Below, piece after piece: positions 15,783-24,916 of a stretch of DNA of 64,000 nucleotides. The notes below the pieces were generated by a model that had not been told where the DNA came from, did not search any database, and saw nothing but the letters and a program-made list of their open reading frames with translations. Position numbers and translations under genes: made by a program. Source of the stretch: Serratia ficaria (GTDB taxonomy: Bacteria; Pseudomonadota; Gammaproteobacteria; Enterobacterales; Enterobacteriaceae); contig NZ_LT906479.1 of NCBI RefSeq assembly GCF_900187015.1, positions 2,542,001-2,606,000 of the forward strand, read 5' to 3'. Every line of letters begins with the position of its first letter. Position 1 is the first letter of the stretch.

Positions 15783-17333
15783 ATGAACCGAATCAAATAT
15801 GCCGCGCTGGCGGCTGCGGTGACCTTGGGCATGGCGGCGATGGGCGCGGCGCAGGCGGCGGTGCCGAAAGACATGCTGGCGATCGGCAAGGCGGCCGATC
15901 CGCAAACGCTGGATCCGGCGGTCACCATCGACAACAACGACTGGACGGTGACCTATCCGGCCTATCAGCGGCTGGTGCAGTACAAAACCGAGGGCGGCCA
16001 GGGCTCCACCCAGGTCGAGGGCCAGCTGGCGGAGAGCTGGAGCGCCTCGGAAGACCAACGGGAATGGACCTTCAGGCTTCGGCCGGGCAACCGATTCGAC
16101 GACGGCAGCGAGGTGAACGCCGCCGCGGTGAAATGGTCGTTCGAACGCTTGATGAAGATTGGCCAGGGGCCGTCGGAAGCCTTCCCGAAAGATCTGCAGG
16201 TCGAGGCGGTGGATCCGCTGACGGTGAAATTCACCCTCAAAACGCCGTTCGCGCCGTTCCTCTATACGCTGGCCAACGACGGCGCCGGCATCGTCAATCC
16301 GGCGATCGCCAAGGCCAATCCCGCCGACGAAGGCAAAGCCTGGCTGGCCAACCATACCGCCGGCTCCGGCCCGTACCGGCTGGATCGCTGGCAGAAGGGC
16401 CAGCAACTGGTGCTGGTGCCGAACCCGCACTACGGCGGCGACAAACCGGCGTTCAAACGGGTGACGGTGAAAATCATCGGGGAAAGCGCCACCCGCCGTT
16501 TGCAGCTGACGCGCGGCGATTTGGACATCGCCGAGTCGTTGCCGATCGACCAACTGGCGGCGCTGAAGAGCGAAGACAAGGTGGCGGTGAACGAGTATCC
16601 GTCGCTGCGCGTGACCTACCTGTACCTGAACAACGGCAAGGCGCCGCTGAACCAGGTCGATCTGCGCCGCGCGATTTCCTATGCGGTGGATTATCAGGGC
16701 ATGGTGAAGGGCATCCTCGGCGGCAACGGCAAGCAGATGCGCGGCCCGATCCCTGAAGGCATGTGGGGCTTTGATGCCGGCGCGCAGCAGTACGGCCTGG
16801 ATCCGGCCAAGGCCAAGGCGGAGCTGGCGAAGGTCAAAGACCTGCCGGCCTCGCTGAGCTTCCTGTATTCGGTCAACGATCCCAACTGGGAGGCGATAGC
16901 GCTGTCGGTGCAGGCCAGCCTGGCGAGCGTCGGCATCAACGTCAAGCTGGAGAAGCTGGCCAACGCCACCCTGCGCGATCGCATCGGCCAGGGCAATTAC
17001 GACATCGCCATCGGCAACTGGAGCCCGGACTTCGCCGACCCCTACATGTTCATGAACTACTGGTTCGAGTCGGACAAAAAAGGGCTGCCGGGCAACCGCG
17101 CCTTCTACAGCAATCCGCAGGTGGATGCGCTGTTGAAAAAGGCGGTAGCGGTGTCCGATCAGCAGGCACGCACCGCCGATTATCAGGCGGCGCAGAAAAT
17201 CGTTATCGATCAGGCGGCCTACGTTTATCTGTTCCAAAAGAACTACCAGGTGGCGATGAACAAACAGGTGAAGGGCTTTGTGTATAACCCGATGCTGGAG
17301 CAGGTGTTCAACGTCGGCCAGATGAGCAAGTAA
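15783..17333 (+). CDS. ddpA: D-Ala-D-Ala dipeptide ABC transporter, periplasmic binding protein
   Basis: 516 residues, family 5 (peptide/nickel) solute-binding protein. Residues 1-25 form a Sec signal peptide with cleavage at AQA/A. GKAADPQTLDPAVTIDN and LAESWSAS followed by FRLRPGNRFDDG are typical of the family. It captures the dipeptide in the periplasm for DdpBC. The gene lies between ddpX and ddpB in the conserved order. Confidence 0.85.
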   Translation: MNRIKYAALAAAVTLGMAAMGAAQAAVPKDMLAIGKAADPQTLDPAVTIDNNDWTVTYPAYQRLVQYKTEGGQGSTQVEGQLAESWSASEDQREWTFRLRPGNRFDDGSEVNAAAVKWSFERLMKIGQGPSEAFPKDLQVEAVDPLTVKFTLKTPFAPFLYTLANDGAGIVNPAIAKANPADEGKAWLANHTAGSGPYRLDRWQKGQQLVLVPNPHYGGDKPAFKRVTVKIIGESATRRLQLTRGDLDIAESLPIDQLAALKSEDKVAVNEYPSLRVTYLYLNNGKAPLNQVDLRRAISYAVDYQGMVKGILGGNGKQMRGPIPEGMWGFDAGAQQYGLDPAKAKAELAKVKDLPASLSFLYSVNDPNWEAIALSVQASLASVGINVKLEKLANATLRDRIGQGNYDIAIGNWSPDFADPYMFMNYWFESDKKGLPGNRAFYSNPQVDALLKKAVAVSDQQARTADYQAAQKIVIDQAAYVYLFQKNYQVAMNKQVKGFVYNPMLEQVFNVGQMSK

Positions 17334-17382
17334 CGCATTTCGGGCGGCCGTTTGGCCGCCCCTCCGCCAGGGGAAATCAGTC

Positions 17383-18399
17383 ATGAACGTTTGGAGACTT
17401 ATCCGCCAGCGCTGCTGGGGGCTGGTGCTGGTGATGTTCGGGGTGTGCGTGATCACCTTCGTCATCTCGCACCTGATCCCCGGCGACCCGGCGCGGCTGC
17501 TGGCCGGCGACCGCGCCAGCGAGGAGATAGTTCAGCACATGCGCCGGCAGCTGGGGCTGGATCAGCCGCTGTACGTGCAGTTCGGCCGTTATCTGACGGC
17601 GCTGCTGCACGGCGACCTGGGCACCTCGATCCGCACCGGCCGGCCGGTGCTTGACGACCTGCGGGCGTTTTTCCCGGCGACGCTGGAGCTGGCGTTCTGC
17701 GCCTTGCTGCTGGCGATCGCGTTGGGCGTGCCGCTGGGCGTGCTGTCGGCGGTATATCGCAACCGCTGGCCCGATCATCTGGTGCGTTTGCTGTCGGTCA
17801 CCGGCATCTCCACCCCGGCGTTCTGGCTGGGGCTGGGGGTGATCATTCTGTTTTACGGCCAGCTTGACCTGTTGCCCGGCGGCGGGCGGCTGGACGACTG
17901 GCTCGACCCGCCCAGCCACATCACCGGCTTTTATCTGTTGGATTCGCTGCTGAGCGGCAACGGCGAGGTTTTCTGGAACAGCCTGCAGCACCTGATCCTG
18001 CCGGCGATGACGCTGGCCTTCGTCCACCTGGGCGTGGTGGCGCGGCAGATCCGTTCGGCGATGCTCGAGCAGCTTGGCGAAGATTATATCCGCACCGCGC
18101 GCGCCAACGGGCTGTCGCGCTGGCGGGTGATCCTCGGCCATGCGCTGCCGAACGCGCTGATCCCCTCGGTGACGGTGTTGGGGCTGGCGCTGGGCGATCT
18201 GTTGTACGGCGCGGTGTTGACCGAGACGGTGTTCGCCTGGCCGGGCATGGGCGCCTACGTGGTGGACTCTATCCAGGCGCTGGATTTCCCGGCGGTGATG
18301 GGCTTCGCGGTGGTGGTGTCCTTCGCCTACGTGGTGGTGAATTTGATCGTCGATCTGCTCTATCTGTGGATTGACCCAAGAATGGGGCGCGAGAGGTAA
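17383..18399 (+). CDS. ddpB: D-Ala-D-Ala dipeptide ABC transporter, permease
   Basis: 338 residues, DppB-type permease with about six helices. The N-terminal region RLIRQRCWGLVLVMFGV and the HLIPGDPARLLAG motif are characteristic, and the ATPase-docking loop is RTARANGLSRWRVILGHALP. The stop shares a base with the start of ddpC. It forms the membrane channel with DdpC. Confidence 0.85.
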   Translation: MNVWRLIRQRCWGLVLVMFGVCVITFVISHLIPGDPARLLAGDRASEEIVQHMRRQLGLDQPLYVQFGRYLTALLHGDLGTSIRTGRPVLDDLRAFFPATLELAFCALLLAIALGVPLGVLSAVYRNRWPDHLVRLLSVTGISTPAFWLGLGVIILFYGQLDLLPGGGRLDDWLDPPSHITGFYLLDSLLSGNGEVFWNSLQHLILPAMTLAFVHLGVVARQIRSAMLEQLGEDYIRTARANGLSRWRVILGHALPNALIPSVTVLGLALGDLLYGAVLTETVFAWPGMGAYVVDSIQALDFPAVMGFAVVVSFAYVVVNLIVDLLYLWIDPRMGRER

Positions 18400-19292
18400 T
18401 GACCATGTCTCAAATCGAACGGCCGCTGGCGGCGGAAACCGCGCCGCGCTTTGGCGGCATGCGCCGCGGCTGGTACCGGGTGCGCCGCAGCCCGCTGACG
18501 CTGTTGGGCGCGGCGATCATGACGGCGGTGCTGTTCCTGATGCTGTTTTCTCCGTGGCTGGCGCCGCACAACCCGGACGCCATCGACCTGGCCGCCCGGC
18601 TGCTGCCGCCTTCCGCCGAGCACTGGTTCGGTACCGACGAAGTGGGCCGCGATCTGTTTAGCCGGGTGCTGGTCGGCAGCCGCCAATCGGTGGCCGCCGG
18701 GCTGGCGGTGGTGGTGCTGGCGGGCGGCATCGGCTCGCTGCTCGGCTGTTTTTCCGGCGTGATGGGCGGCGCGGTGGATGCGCTGATCATGCGCTGCATG
18801 GACATCATGCTGTCGGTGCCGTCGCTGGTGCTGACCATGGCGCTGGCGGCGGCGCTCGGGCCCAGCCTGTTCAACGCCATGCTGGCGATCGCGGTGGTGC
18901 GCATCCCCTTTTACGTGCGGCTGGCGCGCGGGCAAACGCTGACGCTGCGGCATCAGGCCTATATGCAGGCGGCGCGCACCTTTGGCGCTTCGCGCCGGCA
19001 TCTGATCGCCTGGCACGTGCTGCGCAACGTCATGCCGCCGCTGGTGGTGCAGGCGTCGCTGGATATCGGCACCGCCATCCTGATGGCGGCCACGCTGGGC
19101 TTCATCGGCCTCGGCGCTCAGCAGCCGACCGCCGAGTGGGGCGCCATGGTGGCCAACGGCCGCAACTATGTGCTGGACCAGTGGTGGTATTCGGCCTTTC
19201 CCGGCACGGCGATCCTGATCACCGCCACCGGCTTCAACCTGTTCGGCGACGGTCTGCGCGACCTGCTGGATCCTAAAACCCGGGGGCGCTGA
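18399..19292 (+). CDS. ddpC: D-Ala-D-Ala dipeptide ABC transporter, permease
   Basis: 297 residues, DppC-type. The N-terminus has LTLLGAAIMTAVLF, then HWFGTDEVGRDLFSRV, the family signature. The docking loop reads AARTFGASRRHLIAWHVL. An alternative start is ATG 18405. It overlaps ddpB by one base and ddpD by one base, indicating translational coupling. Confidence 0.85.
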   Translation: MTMSQIERPLAAETAPRFGGMRRGWYRVRRSPLTLLGAAIMTAVLFLMLFSPWLAPHNPDAIDLAARLLPPSAEHWFGTDEVGRDLFSRVLVGSRQSVAAGLAVVVLAGGIGSLLGCFSGVMGGAVDALIMRCMDIMLSVPSLVLTMALAAALGPSLFNAMLAIAVVRIPFYVRLARGQTLTLRHQAYMQAARTFGASRRHLIAWHVLRNVMPPLVVQASLDIGTAILMAATLGFIGLGAQQPTAEWGAMVANGRNYVLDQWWYSAFPGTAILITATGFNLFGDGLRDLLDPKTRGR

Positions 19293-20296
19293 TGAACGAC
19301 GCAACGATACTGTCAATCAACGAACTGCAGCTGGAGTTTCCGGTCTACGGCGGCAGCGTCCGGGCGCTGAATCGCGTTTCGCTGCAGGTCAACGCCGGTG
19401 AAATCGTCGGCGTGGTGGGCGAATCCGGTTCGGGCAAGTCGGTGACGGCGATGATGACCCTGCGGCTGCTGGCCGAAGAGGGGTATCGGGTGACCGGCGG
19501 CGCGGTGCAGCTGCTGGGCGTCGACGTGCTCAACGCCAGCGAACGCCAGATGCGCCGACTGCGCGGCGCGCGGGCGTCGATGATTTTTCAGGAGCCGATG
19601 AGCGCGCTGAATCCCACCCGCAAAATCGGCCGCCAGATGTGCGAGGTGATCCGCCTGCATCAGCGGCTGCCGGCGCGCGCGGCGCGCGACAAGGCTATCC
19701 AGCTGTTGCGCGAGATGCAGATCGCCGACGCCGAACGGGTGATGGAGCGTTATCCGTTCGAACTGTCCGGCGGCATGCGCCAGCGGGTGTTGATCGCCAT
19801 GGCGTTTTCCTGCGAACCGGAGCTGATCATCGCCGATGAGCCCACCACCGCGCTGGACGTCACGGTGCAGCGTCAGGTGCTGCGGCTGTTGCAGCAGAAG
19901 GCGCGCGCCAGCGGCACGGCGGTGTTGTTCATCACTCACGACATGGCGGTGGTGTCGCAGCTGTGCGACCGGCTGTACGTGATGTACGCCGGGCACGTGA
20001 TCGAGAGCGGCGAGACCGCGGCGGTGATCAACCATCCGGCCCACCCGTATTCGATCGGGCTGCTGCAGGCGGCGCCGGAGCGCGCCGAACCGCGCGGCAT
20101 GCTGCAGGCCATTCCGGGCACGGTGCCCAACCTGAGCGCGCTGCCGCCGGGCTGCGCCTTCAGCAACCGCTGTCGCCACGCCGACGAACGCTGTCGGCAA
20201 ACCCCGGCGTTAACGCCGCTGGCTGAGGATGCGCAACGGCGCGCGGCCTGCTGGCATCCGCAACGGGTCAGTCTGGAGGTGCGCAATGAATATTGA
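19292..20296 (+). CDS. ddpD: D-Ala-D-Ala dipeptide ABC transporter, ATP-binding protein
   Basis: 334 residues. Walker A is GESGSGKS (about 44-51), the signature is LSGGMRQRV and Walker B leads into DEPTTALD. The cysteine-bearing C-terminal oligopeptide-binding segment ([14 protein letters not shown]) is typical of OppD/DppD. It powers DdpBC together with DdpF. Confidence 0.85.
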   Translation: MNDATILSINELQLEFPVYGGSVRALNRVSLQVNAGEIVGVVGESGSGKSVTAMMTLRLLAEEGYRVTGGAVQLLGVDVLNASERQMRRLRGARASMIFQEPMSALNPTRKIGRQMCEVIRLHQRLPARAARDKAIQLLREMQIADAERVMERYPFELSGGMRQRVLIAMAFSCEPELIIADEPTTALDVTVQRQVLRLLQQKARASGTAVLFITHDMAVVSQLCDRLYVMYAGHVIESGETAAVINHPAHPYSIGLLQAAPERAEPRGMLQAIPGTVPNLSALPPGCAFSNRCRHADERCRQTPALTPLAEDAQRRAACWHPQRVSLEVRNEY

Positions 20297-21218
20297 ACCG
20301 CTGTTGGAACTGCGCGACGTGCGGCTGCGTTTTCCCGCCGGCTACAACTGGCGCGGCAAGCCGACCGAGTATGTGCATGCGCTCAACGGGCTGGATCTGA
20401 ACATTATGCGCGGCGAAACGCTGGGCATCGTCGGCGAGTCCGGCTGCGGCAAAAGCACGCTGGCGCAGCTGTTGATCGGGCTGTTGAAGCCGAGCAGCGG
20501 CGAACTGCTGCACGATCGCGCCAGCGGCGGCGGCATGCAGATGGTGTTTCAGGATCCGCAGTCGTCGCTCGATCCGCGCCTGCCGGTGTGGCGCATCATC
20601 ACCGAGCCGGTCTACGTGCGGCAACGCAGCGGCGCGGCGCAGCGCAAGGCGTTGGCGGCTGAGCTGGCGCGGCAGGTGGGGCTGCGGCCGGAAACCCTCG
20701 ACCGGCTGCCGCACGAGTTTTCCGGCGGGCAACGGCAGCGTATCTCCATAGCCCGCGCGCTGTCTTCGGCGCCGGACATCATCGTGCTGGATGAGCCGAC
20801 CTCGGCGCTGGATATCTCGGTACAGGCGCAGATCCTCAACCTGTTGGTCGAGCTGCAGCGGCAGCGCAACCTGACCTACGTGCTGATCTCGCACAACGTG
20901 GCGGTGGTGCGGCACATGAGCGACCGGGTGGCGGTGATGTACCTGGGGCAAATCGTGGAGTTGGGGCGCAGCGAGCAGGTGCTGCGCCGGCCGCAGCATC
21001 CCTATACCCGGCTGCTGCTGGATTCGGTGCCGCGCGCCGGGCGGGCGTTGAGCGACAGCGCCATCGAAGACCGCAAGGGAGAGTTGCCGGGCAATCGTCA
21101 ACTGCCGACCGGCTGCTATTTCCGCGAGCGCTGCCCCTATGCCGGCGAAGGCTGCGAACGGCCGCAGGCGCTGCGGGCCAGCCCGAGCGGGGCGGCGGTG
21201 CGCTGCCATAAGGCGTAA
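20286..21218 (+). CDS. ddpF: D-Ala-D-Ala dipeptide ABC transporter, ATP-binding protein
   Basis: The start is taken as ATG 20286, preceded by GGAGG, giving 310 residues and an 11-base overlap with ddpD. It has Walker A GESGCGKST, signature FSGGQRQRI and DEPTSALD, plus the cysteine-rich OppF-type end. It is the last gene of the ddp run. lpxA2 converges on it with only ten bases between. Confidence 0.85.
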   Translation: MNIEPLLELRDVRLRFPAGYNWRGKPTEYVHALNGLDLNIMRGETLGIVGESGCGKSTLAQLLIGLLKPSSGELLHDRASGGGMQMVFQDPQSSLDPRLPVWRIITEPVYVRQRSGAAQRKALAAELARQVGLRPETLDRLPHEFSGGQRQRISIARALSSAPDIIVLDEPTSALDISVQAQILNLLVELQRQRNLTYVLISHNVAVVRHMSDRVAVMYLGQIVELGRSEQVLRRPQHPYTRLLLDSVPRAGRALSDSAIEDRKGELPGNRQLPTGCYFRERCPYAGEGCERPQALRASPSGAAVRCHKA

Positions 21219-21228
21219 TGCGCCGTTT

Positions 21229-22020
21229 TCAACGGATCACGCCGCGAGTCGATTGGGAAAAGAACGCGGCGAACAGGCGCAGCAACGGGTATTCCACGCT
21301 GAGCCTGGCGACCTGCTCCCTGACGTCTTCCAGCGCCATCGAGCGCTGGTAGAGCATATCGTACAGGCTGAGGATCACCCGTTGCTGTTGCGCGTCGGCG
21401 GTTTGAAATGCCGGCGCCAGCTGATGTACTCCCTGCGGCCTGGCGTGGCCGCCGCCGCCTCCATCGATAAACGGCGGCAGGTCCTGCACCAGAAAGGCGC
21501 CGTCGGCCAACCGCGCGTGCGGGCCGATAACGCAAAACTGATGCACCCCGCACAGTGCGCCGATCCAGGCCGCATCGCCCAGCGTTACGTGCCCGGCCAG
21601 GCCGCTGTTGTTGCCGATGCGGGTGCGGTCGCCGACCCGGCAATCATGGGCGATGTGCACATTATCCAGCAACAAATTGTCATTGCCGAGGGCGGTGCAT
21701 CGGGCGCCCTGCGGGCTGCCGCGATGCAGCGTGGCGCGGCTGCCGATGCGATTGCGGTCGCCGAGGATCAGCGAAACATCGTCATCGGTCGGTTTCAGAT
21801 CCTGATTCATTTCACCGATCGAGGAGAATTGCCCAATGACGTTGTCGCGGCCGATGCGCGTTCGCCCATTGATCACCACATGGGAGGCTATCGCCGTACC
21901 TGCGCCAATCTCCACGCCGGCGGAAATCACGCAAAAGGGGCCGATGCTGACGCCGGGGCCGATAATCACGCCCGGTTCGATCACGCTGTTGGCGGCGATG
22001 CGGGCAGAAGGAGAAATCAT
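21229..22020 (-). CDS. Second UDP-N-acetylglucosamine O-acyltransferase (LpxA paralogue)
   Basis: The start is set at 22020 (AGGAA upstream), giving 263 residues, essentially the length of E. coli LpxA. It is a left-handed beta-helix with hexapeptide repeats. The LpxA landmarks SHVVINGRTRIGRDN, IGEMNQDLK, the catalytic-histidine segment VHIAHDC, AVHQFC-type GVHQFCVIG and the STRGVIR end are all present. LpxA transfers a 3-hydroxyacyl chain to UDP-GlcNAc in lipid A synthesis. The gene stands alone, not in the lpxD-fabZ-lpxA-lpxB cluster, so it should be an extra copy. The divergent substrate end (ADGAFLVQDLPPFID) suggests altered acyl specificity or another acyltransfer role. Confidence 0.8.
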   Translation of the reverse strand: MISPSARIAANSVIEPGVIIGPGVSIGPFCVISAGVEIGAGTAIASHVVINGRTRIGRDNVIGQFSSIGEMNQDLKPTDDDVSLILGDRNRIGSRATLHRGSPQGARCTALGNDNLLLDNVHIAHDCRVGDRTRIGNNSGLAGHVTLGDAAWIGALCGVHQFCVIGPHARLADGAFLVQDLPPFIDGGGGGHARPQGVHQLAPAFQTADAQQQRVILSLYDMLYQRSMALEDVREQVARLSVEYPLLRLFAAFFSQSTRGVIR

Positions 22021-22303
22021 GATATTTCCTGATGGGGCGCTGGGCGTATCCATCAGCCAGACTGTCATCGGTGGGTTATTAAGCCGGATCCTGGATTAAT
22101 GAGGATAAAAACGGAAAGAGCGGAGCAGGCCGATTGGCCTTATGCCGTTACATGGCGTCAGCATACTCCCCGACAGCGCTCAGACCATCAGGTTATATTT
22201 TATTTATTTACTGAACCATTCGGGAATAATGGGATGTGATGAGCGACAGACAATGTCCGGCGACAGGCCAGGCATGAAAGCCGGCCGCCGGTCTGAGCGT
22301 TCG

Positions 22304-22585
22304 TTAAGGCATCGGCCAGTCGGTCGGGGTATTGCTGACCACTTCCACGTACATGTCCCAGGCGTTGGACCAGAACTGGGTAAAGGCTTCCAGGCTGAAG
22401 CTGATGCCCATCAGCCCCATCACGAACCAGAAGGTGGTGAACAGCCCGAGGCTGCTGAACATGAACGCCATGCCGTTGCGGCTGGCTTTGCGGCAAACGA
22501 CGTTTAACTGGCTGGCAATGAACATCATGACGGCGCTCAGCAACTCCCAGCGCATCATGATAAAACCGGTGGCAATGGTACTCAT
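22304..22585 (-). CDS. Small inner-membrane protein of unknown function
   Basis: 93 residues from ATG 22585, with AAGGA 9 bases upstream. Two or three hydrophobic stretches (MMRWELLSAVMMFIAS, AFMFSSLGLFTTFWFVMGLMGISF) indicate a polytopic small membrane protein. I do not recognise the family. Upstream it has a perfect CRP site and a structured leader, so expression should respond to carbon status. Confidence 0.6.
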   Translation of the reverse strand: MSTIATGFIMMRWELLSAVMMFIASQLNVVCRKASRNGMAFMFSSLGLFTTFWFVMGLMGISFSLEAFTQFWSNAWDMYVEVVSNTPTDWPMP

Positions 22586-22610
22586 CGAACTCGATCCTTG
22601 GTAACAAAAG

Positions 22611-22645
22611 CCGCATTCCGGCAGGGCGCCGGTAGGTGAATGCGG
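22611..22645 (-). promoter_or_regulatory. Leader hairpin of small membrane protein gene
   Basis: CCGCATT (22611-22617) pairs with AATGCGG (22639-22645), with an inner CCGGC/GCCGG stem. It ends 26 bases before the ATG, so it would lie in the mRNA leader. Confidence 0.4.
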
Positions 22646-22663
22646 AGCAATAAGTGGGTTTGG

Positions 22664-22679
22664 TGTGATCTGCGTCACA
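22664..22679. promoter_or_regulatory. CRP-cAMP binding site
   Basis: TGTGATCTGCGTCACA is a full match to TGTGA-N6-TCACA. Its centre lies about 87 bases before the small membrane protein start and about 185 before the PBP2-like start. It probably serves the former. Confidence 0.7.
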
Positions 22680-22856
22680 TTGTAGCACCGGAATAAAGGC
22701 CCGCTCAATGCCTGAACCGGCTAAAAATCGGCCATCGGTAACATTCCAACATGCTGAAACATTTATGCCATTTCATTAGCAACCTTTTAATGGGGGGGCC
22801 GAACCAATAACGCTATGCTTGCCGGCTTTTCACTTCCCTGATTTAGCAGGGAAAAT

Positions 22857-24809
22857 GTGACGCAAGAAGGTATCCGGCACCGCATGGCCCTATTAAAAGA
22901 AAAAATTCGCGACCATTCCGCCGAAGAAATGCTGTTTATCCGCCGGGCCGGCATCGCGCTGGCGTTGGTGATTTTCTGCTTCGGCGCGCTGATCGTTAAC
23001 CTGTATCGGCTTCAGGTTAAGCAGCATGCCTTCTACCAAACGCGCTCTAACCAGAACGACATCAAAATGCTGCCGATCGCCCCCAGCCGCGGGCTGATTT
23101 TCGATCGCAACGGCATTCCGCTGGTGCGCAACATCACCCTGTACCAGATCGAAGTGACCCCGAGCAAAATCGACGACATGGCCGCATTGCTGCAGGCATT
23201 AACCCCGATCGTCGATCTGACGCCGGAGGACATCAGCGCCTTTCGCGACGAGATGCACCACAACAGCCGCTATAAGCCGGTGACGCTGAAAGCCGGACTG
23301 AACGACACCGAAGTGGCGCGTTTCGCCGTCAATCAGTACCGTTTTGACGGGGTCGCCATCGATACCTATCAGCAGCGCGAATATCCATACGGCGCGCAGC
23401 TGGCGCACGTGGTGGGCTATGTTTCCAAAATCAACGACGGCGACCTGAAGCGGCTGGATAAGGCGGGGCTGAGCGAAAACTACGCCGCCGATCACAATAT
23501 CGGCAAGCAGGGCATCGAAGGTTATTACGAGTCCGAGCTGCACGGCACCACCGGTTATCAGGAGGTGGAGGTGGATAACCACGGGCGGGTGATCCGCCTG
23601 CTGAAGGAGCAGCCGCCGCAGGCCGGCAAAAACATTTACCTGACGCTGGATCTGCATTTGCAGCAGTACATCGAATCGGTGCTGAAGGGCCAGCGCGCGG
23701 CGGTAGTGGTGGAAGACCCGCGCGACGGCGGCATTCTGGCGATGGTGTCCAGCCCCAGCTATGACCCCAATCCTTTCGTTAAGGGCATCAGCTATAAGGC
23801 CTACAAATCGCTGCTGAGCAACCCGAACCTGCCATTGATCAACCGCGTCACCCAGGGGCTGTACCCGCCGGCTTCGACGGTGAAGCCTTACATGGCCACA
23901 TCGGCGCTGTTCGCCGGCGTGATCACCCCCAACACCACCTTCTTCGGCGCGCCGACCTGGACGCTGCCCGGCACCCAGCGGCGCTATCGCGACTGGCTGA
24001 AGACCGGCCACGGCATGTTGAACGTGACCAAGGCCATCGAAGAATCGGCCGACACCTTCTTTTACCAGGTGGCGTTCGAAATGGGCATCGACCGCATCCA
24101 CAGCTGGCTGAGCCGGTTCGGCTACGGCCAACTGACCGGCATCGATCTGCATGAAGAGTACCGCGGCGTGCTGCCCAGCCGCGACTGGAAGCAGAAAGTG
24201 CATAAAAAACCCTGGTATCAGGGCGACACCGTGTCGGTGGGCATTGGGCAGGGCTACTGGGTCGCTACGCCGATCCAGATGGTCAAGGCGCTGACCACGC
24301 TGATCAACGACGGGCGGGTCAAAACGCCGCACCTGCTGTATTCCATGCAGCGGGGCAATCTGGTCAGCCGCTATCAGCCGCCGGCGCGAGAGGCGCAGAT
24401 CGGCGACGCCAAATCGCCGTACTGGGGCATCGTGCGCAACGGCATGTACGGCATGGCCAACCTGCCGAACGGCACCGGCTATAAGCTGTTCCATACCGCG
24501 CCGTATCACATCGCCGCCAAGTCCGGCACTTCGCAGGTCTTCAGTCTGAAGGAGAACCAGACCTACAACGCCAAAATGATCCCGGTGCGCCTGCGCGACC
24601 ATATTTTCTATACGCTGTTCGCGCCGTATGACCAGCCGCGGGTGGCGATGGCGCTGATTCTGGAAAACGGCGGCGGCGAGGGCGTGGTGGCGGGGCCGAC
24701 CGCGCGGGCGATCCTCGACCATATTTTCGACCCGGCCAATGCGCCGCAGCCCGGTGACCCGGCGCAAGTTAAACCGCAGTTAAACGACAGTGCGGACGTG
24801 CAGGGCTAA
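22857..24809 (+). CDS. PBP2-like peptidoglycan D,D-transpeptidase (MrdA paralogue)
   Basis: 650 residues from GTG 22857. There is a cytoplasmic N-tail, one membrane anchor at about 31-50, a pedestal domain with RGLIFDRNGIPL (78-89), and a transpeptidase domain. Active-site motifs are STVK (serine 340), SAD (397-399) and KSGT (555-558), all as in E. coli PBP2. PBP2 cross-links the lateral wall with RodA. No mreBCD, rodA, mrdA partner or rlpA gene is nearby, and the next gene is a PBP3-like protein, so this is taken as an accessory copy rather than the main mrdA. Salmonella carries comparable extra PBP2/PBP3 copies used in acid conditions. Confidence 0.8.
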   Translation: MTQEGIRHRMALLKEKIRDHSAEEMLFIRRAGIALALVIFCFGALIVNLYRLQVKQHAFYQTRSNQNDIKMLPIAPSRGLIFDRNGIPLVRNITLYQIEVTPSKIDDMAALLQALTPIVDLTPEDISAFRDEMHHNSRYKPVTLKAGLNDTEVARFAVNQYRFDGVAIDTYQQREYPYGAQLAHVVGYVSKINDGDLKRLDKAGLSENYAADHNIGKQGIEGYYESELHGTTGYQEVEVDNHGRVIRLLKEQPPQAGKNIYLTLDLHLQQYIESVLKGQRAAVVVEDPRDGGILAMVSSPSYDPNPFVKGISYKAYKSLLSNPNLPLINRVTQGLYPPASTVKPYMATSALFAGVITPNTTFFGAPTWTLPGTQRRYRDWLKTGHGMLNVTKAIEESADTFFYQVAFEMGIDRIHSWLSRFGYGQLTGIDLHEEYRGVLPSRDWKQKVHKKPWYQGDTVSVGIGQGYWVATPIQMVKALTTLINDGRVKTPHLLYSMQRGNLVSRYQPPAREAQIGDAKSPYWGIVRNGMYGMANLPNGTGYKLFHTAPYHIAAKSGTSQVFSLKENQTYNAKMIPVRLRDHIFYTLFAPYDQPRVAMALILENGGGEGVVAGPTARAILDHIFDPANAPQPGDPAQVKPQLNDSADVQG

Positions 24810-24916
24810 ACGGCATTGGTTTTACTTTCTTACAAACTGCAATCTTCTGAATATTTCCGTCAGGGTAGACTGAAATAACACCATAAACCGAATAAAAACG
24901 CAGGGTTAACACAACA

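Noticed and set aside
15762..17465. Long antisense frame opposite ddpA
   Set aside because: Arginine/histidine/glutamine-rich composition typical of GC-rich shadow frames. ddpA on the other strand has a signal peptide and family motifs.
23199..24767. 522-codon frame opposite the PBP2-like gene
   Set aside because: Shadow frame; no motif, while all transpeptidase motifs lie on the plus strand.
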